DNA of 64,000 nucleotides from an uncultured Pelagibacteraceae bacterium (GCA_902556065.1 CACDUV010000003.1:1-64000); one strand, 5' to 3'. Shown: positions 10,680-21,385, counted from the stretch's first letter. Numbers and translations: made by a program. The notes: a model not told the origin generated them from the sequence alone.

Positions 10680-11404
10680 TGAAAATATTTCCTGCGATAG
10701 ATATTAAAGATCGAAAGTGTGTGAGGTTAGTTAAAGGAGATTTTGATAACAAAACTGAATACGAAATGTCCCCAGTTGAACAAGCGGGCAAATACAAGGA
10801 TCATGGTTTTCAAAACTTACATATAGTTGATTTAGACGGAGCTTTGACTGGTGAAACAGTCAATTTGGATATTATTCAAGAAATAGTTACCAAATTTGAT
10901 CTTAAAATTGAAGTTGGTGGTGGTATTAGAAATTCTGATAGTATTCAAAAATACATTGATGCTGGTGTTGAAAAAGTCATTTTGGGAAGTGCTGCCATAA
11001 AAGATAAAAACTTTTTAAAAGAAGCATGTGAAAAATTTCCAAATAAAATTGCCTTAGGATTAGATGCTAAAGATGGATATCTATCAGTTTCTGGCTGGAA
11101 AGAAAATTCTAATCAATTAACATTAGATTACTTAAAAGAAGTGAACGAATATGGAGCAAGTAGACTGATTTATACTGATATTAATAGAGATGGAATGAAG
11201 CAAAGTCCTAATTTTGAAGACACAGCAAAGGTTGCTGATACATCTAATTGTCCAGTGATTATATCAGGTGGAGTTTCATCAATAGATGACATTAAAAAGG
11301 CTAAGGAATTAAATAATAAAAATATTGAAGGTATTATAGTTGGAAAAGCTATATATGATGGCGATATTAAATTGGATGAATTAGCTAAGGAAGTAAATGC
11401 TTAA
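10679..11404 (+). CDS. hisA: ProFAR isomerase HisA
   Basis: [25 protein letters not shown]. Confidence 0.97.
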   Translation: MKIFPAIDIKDRKCVRLVKGDFDNKTEYEMSPVEQAGKYKDHGFQNLHIVDLDGALTGETVNLDIIQEIVTKFDLKIEVGGGIRNSDSIQKYIDAGVEKVILGSAAIKDKNFLKEACEKFPNKIALGLDAKDGYLSVSGWKENSNQLTLDYLKEVNEYGASRLIYTDINRDGMKQSPNFEDTAKVADTSNCPVIISGGVSSIDDIKKAKELNNKNIEGIIVGKAIYDGDIKLDELAKEVNA

Positions 11405-12152
11405 AAATAGAATAATACCTTGTTTGGATGTTAAAAATGGCCGTGTTGTAAAAGGAATTAACTTTGTTGATCTGCAGGATGCAGGCGATCCAGTTGAACA
11501 GGCTAAAATTTATTCTGATGGAGGAGCAGATGAAATTTGTTTCTTAGATATCACTGCATCAAATGAAAATAGAGATACAATTTATGATGTCGTAGAGAAA
11601 ACTTCAAAAAAATGCTTTGTTCCATTAACAGTTGGGGGTGGCGTTAGAAGTGTTGATGATATAAATAAATTACTTAATTGTGGAGCAGATAAAGTTTCTA
11701 TTAATACTGCAGCAGTTCAAAATTCAGAGGTAGTAGTTGAAAGCTCAAAAAAATTTGGTTCTCAATGCATTGTTGTGGCTATTGATGCTAAAAAAAATGA
11801 TGACAAATGGGAAATTTTCACACATGGCGGAAGAAATAATACTGGAATTGATGCAATAGAATTTGCATCAAAAATGGAGAGTAGTGGAGCAGGTGAGCTA
11901 TTGGTAACATCAATGGATAGAGATGGCACTCAAGTAGGTTATGATACTGAACTTATGTATAAAATTTCATCCAAGGTAAATATTCCCGTCATTGCATCAG
12001 GTGGAGTCGGGAATTTAGATCATTTAGTTGATGGAATTAAATTAGGAAATGCTAGTGCAGTCTTAGCAGCATCAATATTTCATTATGGTAAATACTCTGT
12101 AAAAGAAGCAAAGGAATATTTGGATTCAAAAGGAATACCTGTTAGAATTTAA
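11397..12152 (+). CDS. hisF: Imidazole glycerol phosphate synthase cyclase subunit
   Basis: [37 protein letters not shown]. Confidence 0.98.
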   Translation: MLKNRIIPCLDVKNGRVVKGINFVDLQDAGDPVEQAKIYSDGGADEICFLDITASNENRDTIYDVVEKTSKKCFVPLTVGGGVRSVDDINKLLNCGADKVSINTAAVQNSEVVVESSKKFGSQCIVVAIDAKKNDDKWEIFTHGGRNNTGIDAIEFASKMESSGAGELLVTSMDRDGTQVGYDTELMYKISSKVNIPVIASGGVGNLDHLVDGIKLGNASAVLAASIFHYGKYSVKEAKEYLDSKGIPVRI

Positions 12153-12153
12153 T

Positions 12154-12426
12154 ATGCTTAATACATTAGAAAATCTAATCAAACTTGCAAGAGAAAGAAA
12201 AACTAATCCAGTTGAAGGTTCTTATACAAATAAGTTACTTTCAGAGAAATCTCTAAGTAAAGCCAAGGTTTTGGAAGAAATTGATGAATTAATTGATGCT
12301 ATAGATGAAAATACGAATAAAATTCATGAAGCGGCAGATGTATTTTATCATCTGTTAATGTATTTGGAAGCTAATGATGTAAAAATTGAAGAAGTAATGG
12401 AGGAATTAGAAAAAAGAAAAAAATGA
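12154..12426 (+). CDS. hisE: Phosphoribosyl-ATP pyrophosphatase
   Basis: Short MazG-like fold with EAADVFYHLLMYL; follows hisF. Confidence 0.9.
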   Translation: MLNTLENLIKLARERKTNPVEGSYTNKLLSEKSLSKAKVLEEIDELIDAIDENTNKIHEAADVFYHLLMYLEANDVKIEEVMEELEKRKK

Positions 12427-12788
12427 GCTACGATGACAACAATATTTTTGCTAAAATTTTACGAGGAGAAATACCTTGTAATAAAATTTATGAAGATGAT
12501 TTTGTTTTGTCATTCCATGACATTAACCCTCAAAAAAAAATTCACGCTTTAGTTATACCTAAGGGAAAATACATAAATCTTGATGATTTTAGTTTGAATG
12601 CATCTTCTGAAGAGATGGTGGGTCTTTTGAAAGGTATCAATATAGTTGCAAAAAAGCTAGGTATATCAACAGAAGTAGGCCAAGGTTATAGGGCACTTGC
12701 TAATATTAGTGAACATGGAGGTCAAGAGGTGCCTCATTTACATTTTCATTTATTTGGTGGTGAACGTGTTGGAAAAATGGTCGAGTGA
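12423..12788 (+). CDS. HIT-family protein
   Basis: NIFAKILRGEIPCNKIYEDD and HLHFHLFGG HIT motif. Confidence 0.95.
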   Translation: MSYDDNNIFAKILRGEIPCNKIYEDDFVLSFHDINPQKKIHALVIPKGKYINLDDFSLNASSEEMVGLLKGINIVAKKLGISTEVGQGYRALANISEHGGQEVPHLHFHLFGGERVGKMVE

Positions 12789-13288
12789 AAGAAGAAGTTA
12801 AAAGAAATTATCTAGAAATAAACTCACTTCATGATTTAAAAGAGTGTGAACAACCTTCAGAAGATTATAAAGTTAATTTAATTGAACCAACTGATTTTCA
12901 GTTAAATAAATTTTTTTATAAAAATATTGGTAAAAAACATAAGTGGATTGATAGATTGATATGGACAGAAGAGCAGTGGATCAAATACACGACCAATAAA
13001 AACGTCAAAACATTTGTATTAATGAATAGAAAAGATTTGGTAGGTTTTTTTGAATTAATTATCCATCTAGATAAAAAAGAGGTAGAGATCGCATATTTTG
13101 GAATATTAGAAGAATATCAAAATAAAAAATTAGGATCATATTTATTGTCTGATGCTATTAAAAAATCATTTCAAGAAAATGTAGATAGAGTTTGGCTTCA
13201 TACATGCTCATTAGATCATAAGAATGCACTTAATAATTACTTATCAAGAGGTATGAAAATTTTCAAATCTGAGATTATCAAAATTTAA
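12785..13288 (+). CDS. GNAT-family N-acetyltransferase
   Basis: EIAYFGILEEYQNKKLGSYLLSDAI acetyl-CoA binding motif; GTG start. Confidence 0.8.
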   Translation: MKEEVKRNYLEINSLHDLKECEQPSEDYKVNLIEPTDFQLNKFFYKNIGKKHKWIDRLIWTEEQWIKYTTNKNVKTFVLMNRKDLVGFFELIIHLDKKEVEIAYFGILEEYQNKKLGSYLLSDAIKKSFQENVDRVWLHTCSLDHKNALNNYLSRGMKIFKSEIIKI

Positions 13289-13830
13289 TTTTGAAGTGGA
13301 GTTTTAAATATTTTTTCATCAACTACTTGGTTTAATTTTATTGAATAAAGTAGTGTTACCGCAGTATTTTGATAGATATCTTTTGTTTGCCAACCAACTA
13401 ATTCATAATTCCTAATATCAAAAAAAATATCTATTAATTGATTATTCTCTTTTATTGTAAATTTTATCAGAGAATTATTAATTATTTCCTCATTTAATTC
13501 TGAAATTTTTTTTAATAAAAAATTTTTATCTAAAATAAAATTTAAGGGTGTTTTATTGAGGGCATATCTATAATAACTTAAATTTGATTTTATAACTAAA
13601 GATTTTCCATTAGAAACCATAACTTTATTTTTTTTATCATATTCACAGAACATTTTTTTTGGATACTGAATTGTACAATTACCTAATTCGATTTTACCAT
13701 TAATGTTTTGCTCAAAATCAAAATTTAAATTTGATATATTTTCTAACTTATTAATTATTTGATTTTTATTGTTTGCGTATACTTGATTAGATAAACTAAA
13801 CAGAAAAATTAGAAGAATAAACTTTAGCAT
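13285..13830 (-). CDS. lolA: Outer membrane lipoprotein carrier LolA-like protein
   Basis: Signal peptide, FDFEQNINGKIELG...CEYDKKNKVMVSNGKSLVI; adjacent to ftsK. Confidence 0.82.
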   Translation of the reverse strand: MLKFILLIFLFSLSNQVYANNKNQIINKLENISNLNFDFEQNINGKIELGNCTIQYPKKMFCEYDKKNKVMVSNGKSLVIKSNLSYYRYALNKTPLNFILDKNFLLKKISELNEEIINNSLIKFTIKENNQLIDIFFDIRNYELVGWQTKDIYQNTAVTLLYSIKLNQVVDEKIFKTPLQN

Positions 13831-15914
13831 TAAAGAACGTCTCTTTTACCTACATGGTTTGCTTTACTCACAATTCCATCAGATTCCATCATGTCAATTA
13901 TTCTTGCAGCTCTGTTATATCCAATTTGAAGTTTCCTTTGTAAAAAAGAGGTAGAAGCTTTTCCTTCAGATCTAATTATTTCAACAGCTTGTTGGTATAA
14001 TTCATCCTTATCTCCTTGATCTGTATTTGATCCTAACTCTTTTTCGTCTGCAAAATTTAAAATTTCATCTATATAATCTGGCTCCGCTTGAGATCTTAAA
14101 AAATTATTTATTTTTTCTATCTCATTATCAGAAACAAATGGAGCGTGAATTCTTACTATCCGGTTCGCAGAAGACATGTAAAGCATATCTCCTTTTCCTA
14201 ATAGTTGTTCTGCTCCTTGTTCTCCCAGAATTGTTCTACTATCTATTTTTGAAGTTACTTGAAAAGATATTCTTGTTGGAAAATTAGCTTTAATTGTACC
14301 TGTAATTACATCAACACTAGGTCTTTGCGTGGCCATAATAATATGAATTCCAGCTGCTCTAGCCATTTGAGATAATTTTTGAATATAATTTTCTATTTCT
14401 TTACCTGCCACTAGCATTAAATCTGACATTTCATCAACTACTACAATTATGTAGGGCATTGGAAGTTTGTGTTTGGTATTATAACCATCAATATTTCTAA
14501 CTCCTTCTTTTGTCATTAATCTGTATCTACTTTCCATTTCTTTAACTACCCAACCAAGTACAGATGCAGCTTTTTTCGCTTCAGTTATTACAGGGCATAG
14601 TAAATGAGGTATTCCTTCATATGTTGAGAGTTCAAGCATTTTAGGATCAATTAATATAAACTTACATCTCTCGGGTGTGTGATGATAAAGAAGTGATAAG
14701 ATAATTGTATTAATACATACAGACTTTCCTGAACCTGTAGTACCAGCAATGAGCAAATGAGGCATTGAGGATAGATCTCCTACAATGGGTTTTCCAGAAA
14801 TATTTTTACCGAGCGCTATAGGTAATTTTGTTTCCTTCTTTTTAAAATCTGCGTTATTTAGAATTTCACTAAGATAGACGTTTTCTCTTGAATTATTTGG
14901 TAATTCAATTCCTACGGTATTACTTCCTGGTATAGTTGAAATTCTAGCAGATTCAGAACTAGTATTTCTAGCAATATCATCTGATAAATTTATAATTTTA
15001 GAAACTTTTACTCCAGCAGCTGGCTCAAATTCATTAAGTGTTACAACTGGACCATAACTTACTTTCTGAATTTCCCCTTTAACTCCAAAGTCCATTAGAA
15101 TTTTTTCTAAAAATTTAGGATCATTTGTCTCATTTTTATTTGAGTTTTCTCTTTCCTTCTTAGTCGGAACTTTTAATAAATCTATTTTAGGTAATTGAAA
15201 TTTATTTTTATTACCCAATTTATTCTCTGCTTTAATAAATGGCAAATCTTCTTGTATTAAGTTTTTAATTTCTTCTTGAGGTATATATTCACTAATAAGT
15301 TCACTTTTATTTGTGTATGATTTATTTTCTTTTTTATTAAAAAATTTAATAATTTTAAATATCGAATTATAGAATTTAGTAGGGTGAAAATTGATACTTA
15401 ATAGAAATAAAGTAATTATAAGTATAATTAGAACATAATAAATTAATTTTTCATTTATAAGAATTATTGAATTTAAAAAAGTTTGTCCAAAATAGTCTCC
15501 AACAAAACCTCCATTTCCATTTATGTAAAGTGTAAAAGCGTCTGAATAAAAATGGTTTAAAAATAGTGTTCCAATTATAGTATACAATACTGTTATAAAA
15601 GTATTTTCAATTATTAAAAAAAATTCTTTTAGTCGAAATATATTGAGCCCAGTAATTATATATGTGAGAGATATTAGATAGGCAATGAATCCAAAAGATT
15701 GAAAAAATAGATCAGAAATAAAACTTCCTTGAAAACCTAACAAATTTTTAATTTCGGTATCTTTAGGAAAAATAAAGTTAGGGTCCTCAGGTGAATACGA
15801 AAAAAGTGCTATAAATAAGAGAATACCAGCAGAGAAAATTATGATCCCAGATATTTCTGCCAATCGTTTTAAAGTAAAATTAAGTAATAAATTAGCTGTT
15901 TTTTTAATGTCCAT
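13830..15914 (-). CDS. ftsK: DNA translocase FtsK
   Basis: N-terminal TM helices, LLIAGTTGSGKSVCINTII Walker A, C-terminal gamma domain STSFLQRKLQIGYNRAARIIDMMESDGIV. Confidence 0.97.
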   Translation of the reverse strand: MDIKKTANLLLNFTLKRLAEISGIIIFSAGILLFIALFSYSPEDPNFIFPKDTEIKNLLGFQGSFISDLFFQSFGFIAYLISLTYIITGLNIFRLKEFFLIIENTFITVLYTIIGTLFLNHFYSDAFTLYINGNGGFVGDYFGQTFLNSIILINEKLIYYVLIILIITLFLLSINFHPTKFYNSIFKIIKFFNKKENKSYTNKSELISEYIPQEEIKNLIQEDLPFIKAENKLGNKNKFQLPKIDLLKVPTKKERENSNKNETNDPKFLEKILMDFGVKGEIQKVSYGPVVTLNEFEPAAGVKVSKIINLSDDIARNTSSESARISTIPGSNTVGIELPNNSRENVYLSEILNNADFKKKETKLPIALGKNISGKPIVGDLSSMPHLLIAGTTGSGKSVCINTIILSLLYHHTPERCKFILIDPKMLELSTYEGIPHLLCPVITEAKKAASVLGWVVKEMESRYRLMTKEGVRNIDGYNTKHKLPMPYIIVVVDEMSDLMLVAGKEIENYIQKLSQMARAAGIHIIMATQRPSVDVITGTIKANFPTRISFQVTSKIDSRTILGEQGAEQLLGKGDMLYMSSANRIVRIHAPFVSDNEIEKINNFLRSQAEPDYIDEILNFADEKELGSNTDQGDKDELYQQAVEIIRSEGKASTSFLQRKLQIGYNRAARIIDMMESDGIVSKANHVGKRDVL

Positions 15915-15976
15915 TTATACAAATCAATTATACCACTTTGTATCATCTAATTTTTGTTGTTAAAATTAAAAATAAT

Positions 15977-17053
15977 ATGAGGATTTGTATAATAGGAAGT
16001 GGACTAACAAGTTTAGCTTTAGCAAAAGCTTTAGTTAATCAGAATATATATGTAGATATTTTAAGAGATAAAAAAAAACAAGTAATCGATCAATCTAGGA
16101 CTATAGGTATTACAAAAAGTAATGTTGAATATTTTAATGAAAATATAGTTAATATTAATAAAATAATCTGGAAATTAAATAAAATTGAAATTCTTTCTGA
16201 TAAATTAAATCATGAAAAATTGTTGGAATTCCAAAATAATAATCAAGAACTTTTTTCAATGGTTAGAAGTTTTGATCTTTATAATATTTTAGAAAAAAGT
16301 CTCAAAAAAAATAAATTTTTTAAAATACAAAATCTTATAAATTCAGAAAATATTCAGAAAAAATATAATCTTTTAATTAATTTAAATTTTTCAAACTTAA
16401 TTACAAAAAAATTTTTTAGTAAAAAAATTATCAAAAAATATAAAAGCTTAGCCTATACTTTAATACTAGAACATGAAAAAATTGATAATAAAATTGCAAG
16501 ACAAGTTTTTACAAAGATTGGACCTTTAGCATTTCTACCTATTTCCGATAAAGAAACCTCTATTGTTTATTCAATAAAAAATACTACTAAAATTAAAAAA
16601 GAAAATTTAATAGAATTAATTAACTTACACAATCAAGACTATAAAATTAAAAAAATTAAAAAAATTTCTTCATTTGAATTGATGTCTGTGAACTTAAGAA
16701 ATTATTATCATAAAAATATTTTAGCCTTTGGTGAATTAATTCACAAAATACACCCTTTGGCTGGTCAAGGTTTTAACATGACTGTCAGAGATATTAAAAT
16801 TTTATTAGAGATAATTCAAAATAGGATAGATCTTGGATTACCAATAAATAGTTCTGTTAATGAAGAATTTCAAAAAAATACAAAACATACAAACTTTATT
16901 TTTTCAAACGGAATTGATTTTATTTACGAATTTTTCAATTATGAAGGAAACTTAAAAAGCAATTTTTTTATTAATTCTATTAAATATTTTGGTAACAAAA
17001 ATTCTTTAAATAATATGCTAAAAAAAATAGCAGATACCGGTTTGAATTATTGA
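15977..17053 (+). CDS. UbiH/UbiF-type FAD-dependent monooxygenase (probable ubiquinone biosynthesis hydroxylase)
   Basis: ICIIGSGLTSLALAKAL FAD-binding motif and HPLAGQGFNMTVRDI; start at internal ATG (track start 15938). Confidence 0.8.
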   Translation: MRICIIGSGLTSLALAKALVNQNIYVDILRDKKKQVIDQSRTIGITKSNVEYFNENIVNINKIIWKLNKIEILSDKLNHEKLLEFQNNNQELFSMVRSFDLYNILEKSLKKNKFFKIQNLINSENIQKKYNLLINLNFSNLITKKFFSKKIIKKYKSLAYTLILEHEKIDNKIARQVFTKIGPLAFLPISDKETSIVYSIKNTTKIKKENLIELINLHNQDYKIKKIKKISSFELMSVNLRNYYHKNILAFGELIHKIHPLAGQGFNMTVRDIKILLEIIQNRIDLGLPINSSVNEEFQKNTKHTNFIFSNGIDFIYEFFNYEGNLKSNFFINSIKYFGNKNSLNNMLKKIADTGLNY

Positions 17054-17692
17054 TTATTGAATAGTGTTATTTTCATAGATATCGTGAGTATATGTTTTTA
17101 ATATCTCAGCAATTTTGTTTTTTCTAATTTCTAAATTTTGAGCTTCTAATAAAACTTGTTTTTCCTCAAGAGAGAAGGGTGATGCCATAGATAAGGCGTT
17201 TATTGTTTCATCTAAACTTTGTTTTTCTAGCGCTTTCCAGTTAATGATAAAACCTTTTTTTTCAAATAAAGACCTTAGATCTTTGAAAATTAATTCCAAA
17301 TCTGAAAATTTAAGATCTTCTTTTTTATTCTCTAAATCTTCAATATAATCCTCGTAGTTTACTTGCAAAATCCTGTATTTAGTCAAAGTCTCTAATTCTT
17401 TAATAGATTTAAATCTTGAGACCCCCTTTAATTCTATTAAATATCTGCCATCCTCTGTTTCTCTAAAACTAGTTATTTTCCCCATACAACCCACTTCATA
17501 TAATTCAGGATGATTATTTTCATTTGTAGTTTTTTTAGGTTGTATCATACCTATTAATTTATCTGACTTCATACTATCATTGACCATATCTATATATCTT
17601 GGTTCAAATATGTTTAATGGGACCGTAGTCTTTGGAAAAATAATAAAGTTACTCAGTGGAAAAATTGGTAATTTAGATGGAAGATTTTTCAT
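17054..17692 (-). CDS. Lon N-terminal (substrate-binding) domain protein
   Basis: LPIFPLSNFIIFPKTTVPLNIFEPRYIDMV; start at internal ATG 17692, which removes the track overlap with the sulfotransferase. Confidence 0.88.
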   Translation of the reverse strand: MKNLPSKLPIFPLSNFIIFPKTTVPLNIFEPRYIDMVNDSMKSDKLIGMIQPKKTTNENNHPELYEVGCMGKITSFRETEDGRYLIELKGVSRFKSIKELETLTKYRILQVNYEDYIEDLENKKEDLKFSDLELIFKDLRSLFEKKGFIINWKALEKQSLDETINALSMASPFSLEEKQVLLEAQNLEIRKNKIAEILKTYTHDIYENNTIQ

Positions 17693-17742
17693 ATATATAA
17701 TTATTAACAAAATATATATTAATCTTCTATAGTTTTTGACAA

Positions 17743-18600
17743 ATGATAATTTGGATAGCATCATACCCAAAAAGTGGAAATACATGGCTCCGAGCTATGA
17801 TAAGTGCTTATTATTATTCTAAAGATGGAACATTTAATCAAAGCTTATTAAAAAAAATTGATCAATTTCCTACTAATAAGTATTTGGAAGGTTATAAATT
17901 TGATAAAAAGATACCCGGAGAAACTTGTAAATTTTGGATTGATGCACAGGAAAAAATTAATTTAGACAAAAAAGTTAAATTTTTTAAAACTCACAATGCA
18001 TTTGGTAAATTAAATAATAGCGATTTTACTAACAATCAAAATTCACTAGGTTGTATATATGTTGTAAGAGATCCAAGAAATGTTATTACATCTTTAAAAA
18101 ATCACTATCAGTTAGACGATGAGAAAGCTTTTAGTTGGATGACGAATGAGAAAAATTATATATATAACATTCTTAAGTTTAATGAAATGGGATATAGCGA
18201 TTTTCAGTTTATAAGTTCTTGGAGTACCAATTATAAGTCCTGGAATATTCAAAAAAAAATACCCGTTAAACTAATAAAATATGAAGATTTATTAAATTCT
18301 ACTTATGCAGTTTTCTTAGATATACTTCATTTCATAAGTAAGATTACAAATAATTCTCAATCTATAAATAAAAATAAAATAAGAAAAACGCTTAGATCAA
18401 CTACTTTTGATGCTTTAAAAAAAAGTGAACAGGAACATGGATTTTCTGAAGCTGTCAGAGATAGAGAAGATAGAAACAAAACAGTCCCTTTTTTTAATCT
18501 TGGTCCCAAAAATGATTGGAAAAAAATTTTAGATGAAGAATTTAAAAAAAAAATACAAAAAGTTTTTGAAAAAGATTTAAAAGATCTAAATTATAAATAA
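17743..18600 (+). CDS. Sulfotransferase domain protein
   Basis: IASYPKSGNTWLRAMI 5'-PSB loop and VVRDPRNVITSLKNHY 3'-PB motif. Confidence 0.9.
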   Translation: MIIWIASYPKSGNTWLRAMISAYYYSKDGTFNQSLLKKIDQFPTNKYLEGYKFDKKIPGETCKFWIDAQEKINLDKKVKFFKTHNAFGKLNNSDFTNNQNSLGCIYVVRDPRNVITSLKNHYQLDDEKAFSWMTNEKNYIYNILKFNEMGYSDFQFISSWSTNYKSWNIQKKIPVKLIKYEDLLNSTYAVFLDILHFISKITNNSQSINKNKIRKTLRSTTFDALKKSEQEHGFSEAVRDREDRNKTVPFFNLGPKNDWKKILDEEFKKKIQKVFEKDLKDLNYK

Positions 18601-20198
18601 TGGATTTTAATAATCTAATTAAATTATCTGACAATGCCATTAAAAATAATAAGTTTATCCAAGCTGTAAAATTTCTTGAAGATGCAATAAAAATAAAACC
18701 AAATTCTTACGATCTGCATTTAAAATTAGGGTTATTGAATCAACATTTGAGTAATTATGAAAAATCAATTCACTACTTTGAAAAAAGTATCACTTTTGAT
18801 CCCAGATCTGTGTCAGCTCATTTCAATCTTGGACTGATTTATTTCAAGTTAAATAATAAAAATTTATCTTTAAAATATTATTTGAAAGCCATTGATCTAG
18901 ATCCAAAAAATTTTTTAGTAAGTTATAATTTGGGTAATTATTATTTCTCTATTGATGATATAGATAATTCTGAAAAATATTATTTAAAATCAATTGAAAT
19001 TGATCACAAACAATTCTATCCCTATAATAATTTATTTCAAATATACGACAGGTCTAATAATTTCATTAAGTTAAAAGAAATAATTAAAAAAATTATTTAT
19101 ATTTTTGGGAGGACACCATCAGTTAAATTTCTAGAAGGAATTTTTGAATTTAGAAAAAAAAATTATAGTAAAACTATTGAAATATTTAGAAACTTAGAAG
19201 TTGATAACAAAGATGTTCAACGCAGTTCCCTCAAAGAAAACATTCTTGCAAAAAGTTATGATTTTGTTGGATCTTATACTCAAGCATTTAAACATTTTTC
19301 TAAGTCAAATTTAATCGTTGAACAATCATTAAAATTAAATTCTAATAAAAATAAATACATTGAATTTATTAACCAAAGATTATCTCTTAATTTTGAAGAT
19401 TTAATTAATTTAGAGTTAGAAAGTGAAGAAATTGATGACCTCAAAGATCCTGTATTCTTAATTGGATTTCCTAGATCCGGTACAACTCTGTTAGATACAA
19501 TTTTAAGAACACATAAATCAATAAAGGTCATAGAGGAAAAATCTCTTGTTGATGAATTAATTAATCATCTAAATAAAAATACTGGTGGGGAACTCTTAAA
19601 ATTAAATACAATAGAAAAAAATTTTATTAGAAAATTAAGAAATTTTTATTTTGAGAGAAGAAAAGCTCTTGTAAGTTATGAAAAAAATACGATTTTTATT
19701 GATAAAATGCCTTTAAATATCTTTTATATTCCAGAATTAAAAAAAATATTTCCAAAGTCAAAGTTCATACTAGCTATAAGAAACCCATGTGATGTAGTAT
19801 TGAGTTGTTTTATGCAACCATTTTTGCCAAATGATGCTATGAACAATTTCTTTAATTTAGAAGATACTGCAGAATTTTATGATTTAGTTATGAAGCTATG
19901 GAAAAAATATTGTGCTACTTTCAATTTAAATCTGCACATTTTAAAATATGAAGAAGTAGTAAACAACTTTGATTATACACTAAAGAGTTTAATAAAATTT
20001 TTAGAAGTAGAATGGTCAGACGATTTAAAAAATTTTTACTTAACAGCAAGCAAAAGAGGTATTATTCAAACACCCAGTTATAATCAAGTAAACATGCCTT
20101 TGTATACAAATTCTATTGGTAGATGGAAAAATTATAGTAAACAGTTTTCTAACGTTGATCCTATATTAAGCAAGTGGATGAAAACTTTTGAATATTGA
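18600..20198 (+). CDS. TPR-repeat sulfotransferase
   Basis: N-terminal tandem TPRs (SVSAHFNLGLIYFKLNNKNLSLKYYLKAIDLDP) then FLIGFPRSGTTLLDTILRTH and LAIRNPCDVVLSCFMQ. Confidence 0.92.
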   Translation: MDFNNLIKLSDNAIKNNKFIQAVKFLEDAIKIKPNSYDLHLKLGLLNQHLSNYEKSIHYFEKSITFDPRSVSAHFNLGLIYFKLNNKNLSLKYYLKAIDLDPKNFLVSYNLGNYYFSIDDIDNSEKYYLKSIEIDHKQFYPYNNLFQIYDRSNNFIKLKEIIKKIIYIFGRTPSVKFLEGIFEFRKKNYSKTIEIFRNLEVDNKDVQRSSLKENILAKSYDFVGSYTQAFKHFSKSNLIVEQSLKLNSNKNKYIEFINQRLSLNFEDLINLELESEEIDDLKDPVFLIGFPRSGTTLLDTILRTHKSIKVIEEKSLVDELINHLNKNTGGELLKLNTIEKNFIRKLRNFYFERRKALVSYEKNTIFIDKMPLNIFYIPELKKIFPKSKFILAIRNPCDVVLSCFMQPFLPNDAMNNFFNLEDTAEFYDLVMKLWKKYCATFNLNLHILKYEEVVNNFDYTLKSLIKFLEVEWSDDLKNFYLTASKRGIIQTPSYNQVNMPLYTNSIGRWKNYSKQFSNVDPILSKWMKTFEY

Positions 20199-20285
20199 TT
20201 TTTTTTTAATTTTATAAATACAATAAAAATAGTCTCTTACAAAAAAATTAAATACTCTCTATTTTCAATTAATTTAAGAAGTAGT

Positions 20286-20327
20286 CATAGGTCAGTGGTA
20301 GAGCGTCTTGTTGCCAACCAGATAGTC
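20286..20327 (+). pseudogene. Truncated/degenerate tRNA-Gly(GCC) copy
   Basis: catagGtcagtggtagagcgtctTgttgccaacCaga closely matches 21463-21504 of the intact tRNA-Gly but has no acceptor-stem or T-arm match and a broken anticodon stem. Confidence 0.8.
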
Positions 20328-20378
20328 CACAATTTCTTTTTATTGCAAAGTCTAGTTAATTTTCAGCATTTATATTTT

Positions 20379-20399
20379 GGATCCATTATAGGATACAGT
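20379..20399 (+). repeat. Degenerate direct repeat copy 1 flanking the FkbM gene (partner 21365-21385)
   Basis: GGATCCATTATAGGATACAGT vs GGACTCACTGTGGGATACAGT, 16/21 by eye. Confidence 0.5.
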
Positions 20400-20426
20400 T
20401 GGTTGCAAATATCATGATTAATAATC

Positions 20427-21257
20427 TTAGGTTTTTTTTTTATAAGGATGATAGTCACTGTCTGTAATTTCAAATTTTTTCCAAATTTCGTTAAGTTTTA
20501 TTTTTGTACTACGATGAATGCAAAGCATGTTACATGAAACTATTTTAGGAAAAATATTTTTAGTATTTTTTAAAAAATTGTCTGGATTGTAAAGTGGTGG
20601 TAAATGCCAAAATAATATGTATCCCATATTTTTAATTATTTCTATCAAAGCTTTTGAAGTGTGAATGTCATCATTTTCAAAATAAAGATATGGTTTATAG
20701 TGATCTATTATTTTTTTGGATCCTAAGATAATATTAAGTTCTTGACCTTGCGCATCGCACTTTATTAATTTTATTGATTTTCTCTCTTTAATATTGTCGT
20801 AAAATAACTGGTCTAAAGTTTTTACAGGTACAGTTTCAGCATTATTAAAATTAGAACTAAAAATTCTAGAGTCCCCATAATTACTTGCAATATTTTCATC
20901 AAAAGTATTCATATATGCTTCACCTTCCTTTGATGATATTGCTATTTTTAAGACTTTAACATTTTTTACCTCATTGTTCTTAATATTATCTAAAAGTAGT
21001 TTATGATTTTGATATTGAGGTTCTATAGCGTATACGAAGCCACCATTTGAAACTTGTTTTGCTAATGGAATAGTATGGGTTCCAATATTTGATCCAACTT
21101 CGATCATATTTTCATTGTCAGCTAATAATTGTTTTACTAAACTTACCTCTGCTTCAGACCACTCCCCATATTCTGACAAACTTTTTCCAATATATTGGTC
21201 GTTTGAGTAATAGGAAAAAATTCCATGCTTAAATTTTTGTTTAATTATATTACTCAT
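20427..21257 (-). CDS. FkbM-family methyltransferase
   Basis: NMIEVGSNIGTHTIPLAKQVSNGGFVYAIEPQYQNHKLLLDNI SAM-binding region and IKLIKCDAQGQELNIILGS. Confidence 0.9.
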   Translation of the reverse strand: MSNIIKQKFKHGIFSYYSNDQYIGKSLSEYGEWSEAEVSLVKQLLADNENMIEVGSNIGTHTIPLAKQVSNGGFVYAIEPQYQNHKLLLDNIKNNEVKNVKVLKIAISSKEGEAYMNTFDENIASNYGDSRIFSSNFNNAETVPVKTLDQLFYDNIKERKSIKLIKCDAQGQELNIILGSKKIIDHYKPYLYFENDDIHTSKALIEIIKNMGYILFWHLPPLYNPDNFLKNTKNIFPKIVSCNMLCIHRSTKIKLNEIWKKFEITDSDYHPYKKKT

Positions 21258-21364
21258 AATTAAAATATATTATATCAAAACCAAATTTTAAAATTATAGT
21301 TAATTTTTTTAGTAAATATTTATTTATAAGTTCTCAAAATTTTTTTAAAATTTAAAAAAAAGCT

Positions 21365-21385
21365 GGACTCACTGTGGGATACAGT
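21365..21385 (+). repeat. Degenerate direct repeat copy 2 (partner 20379-20399)
   Basis: GGACTCACTGTGGGATACAGT. Confidence 0.5.
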
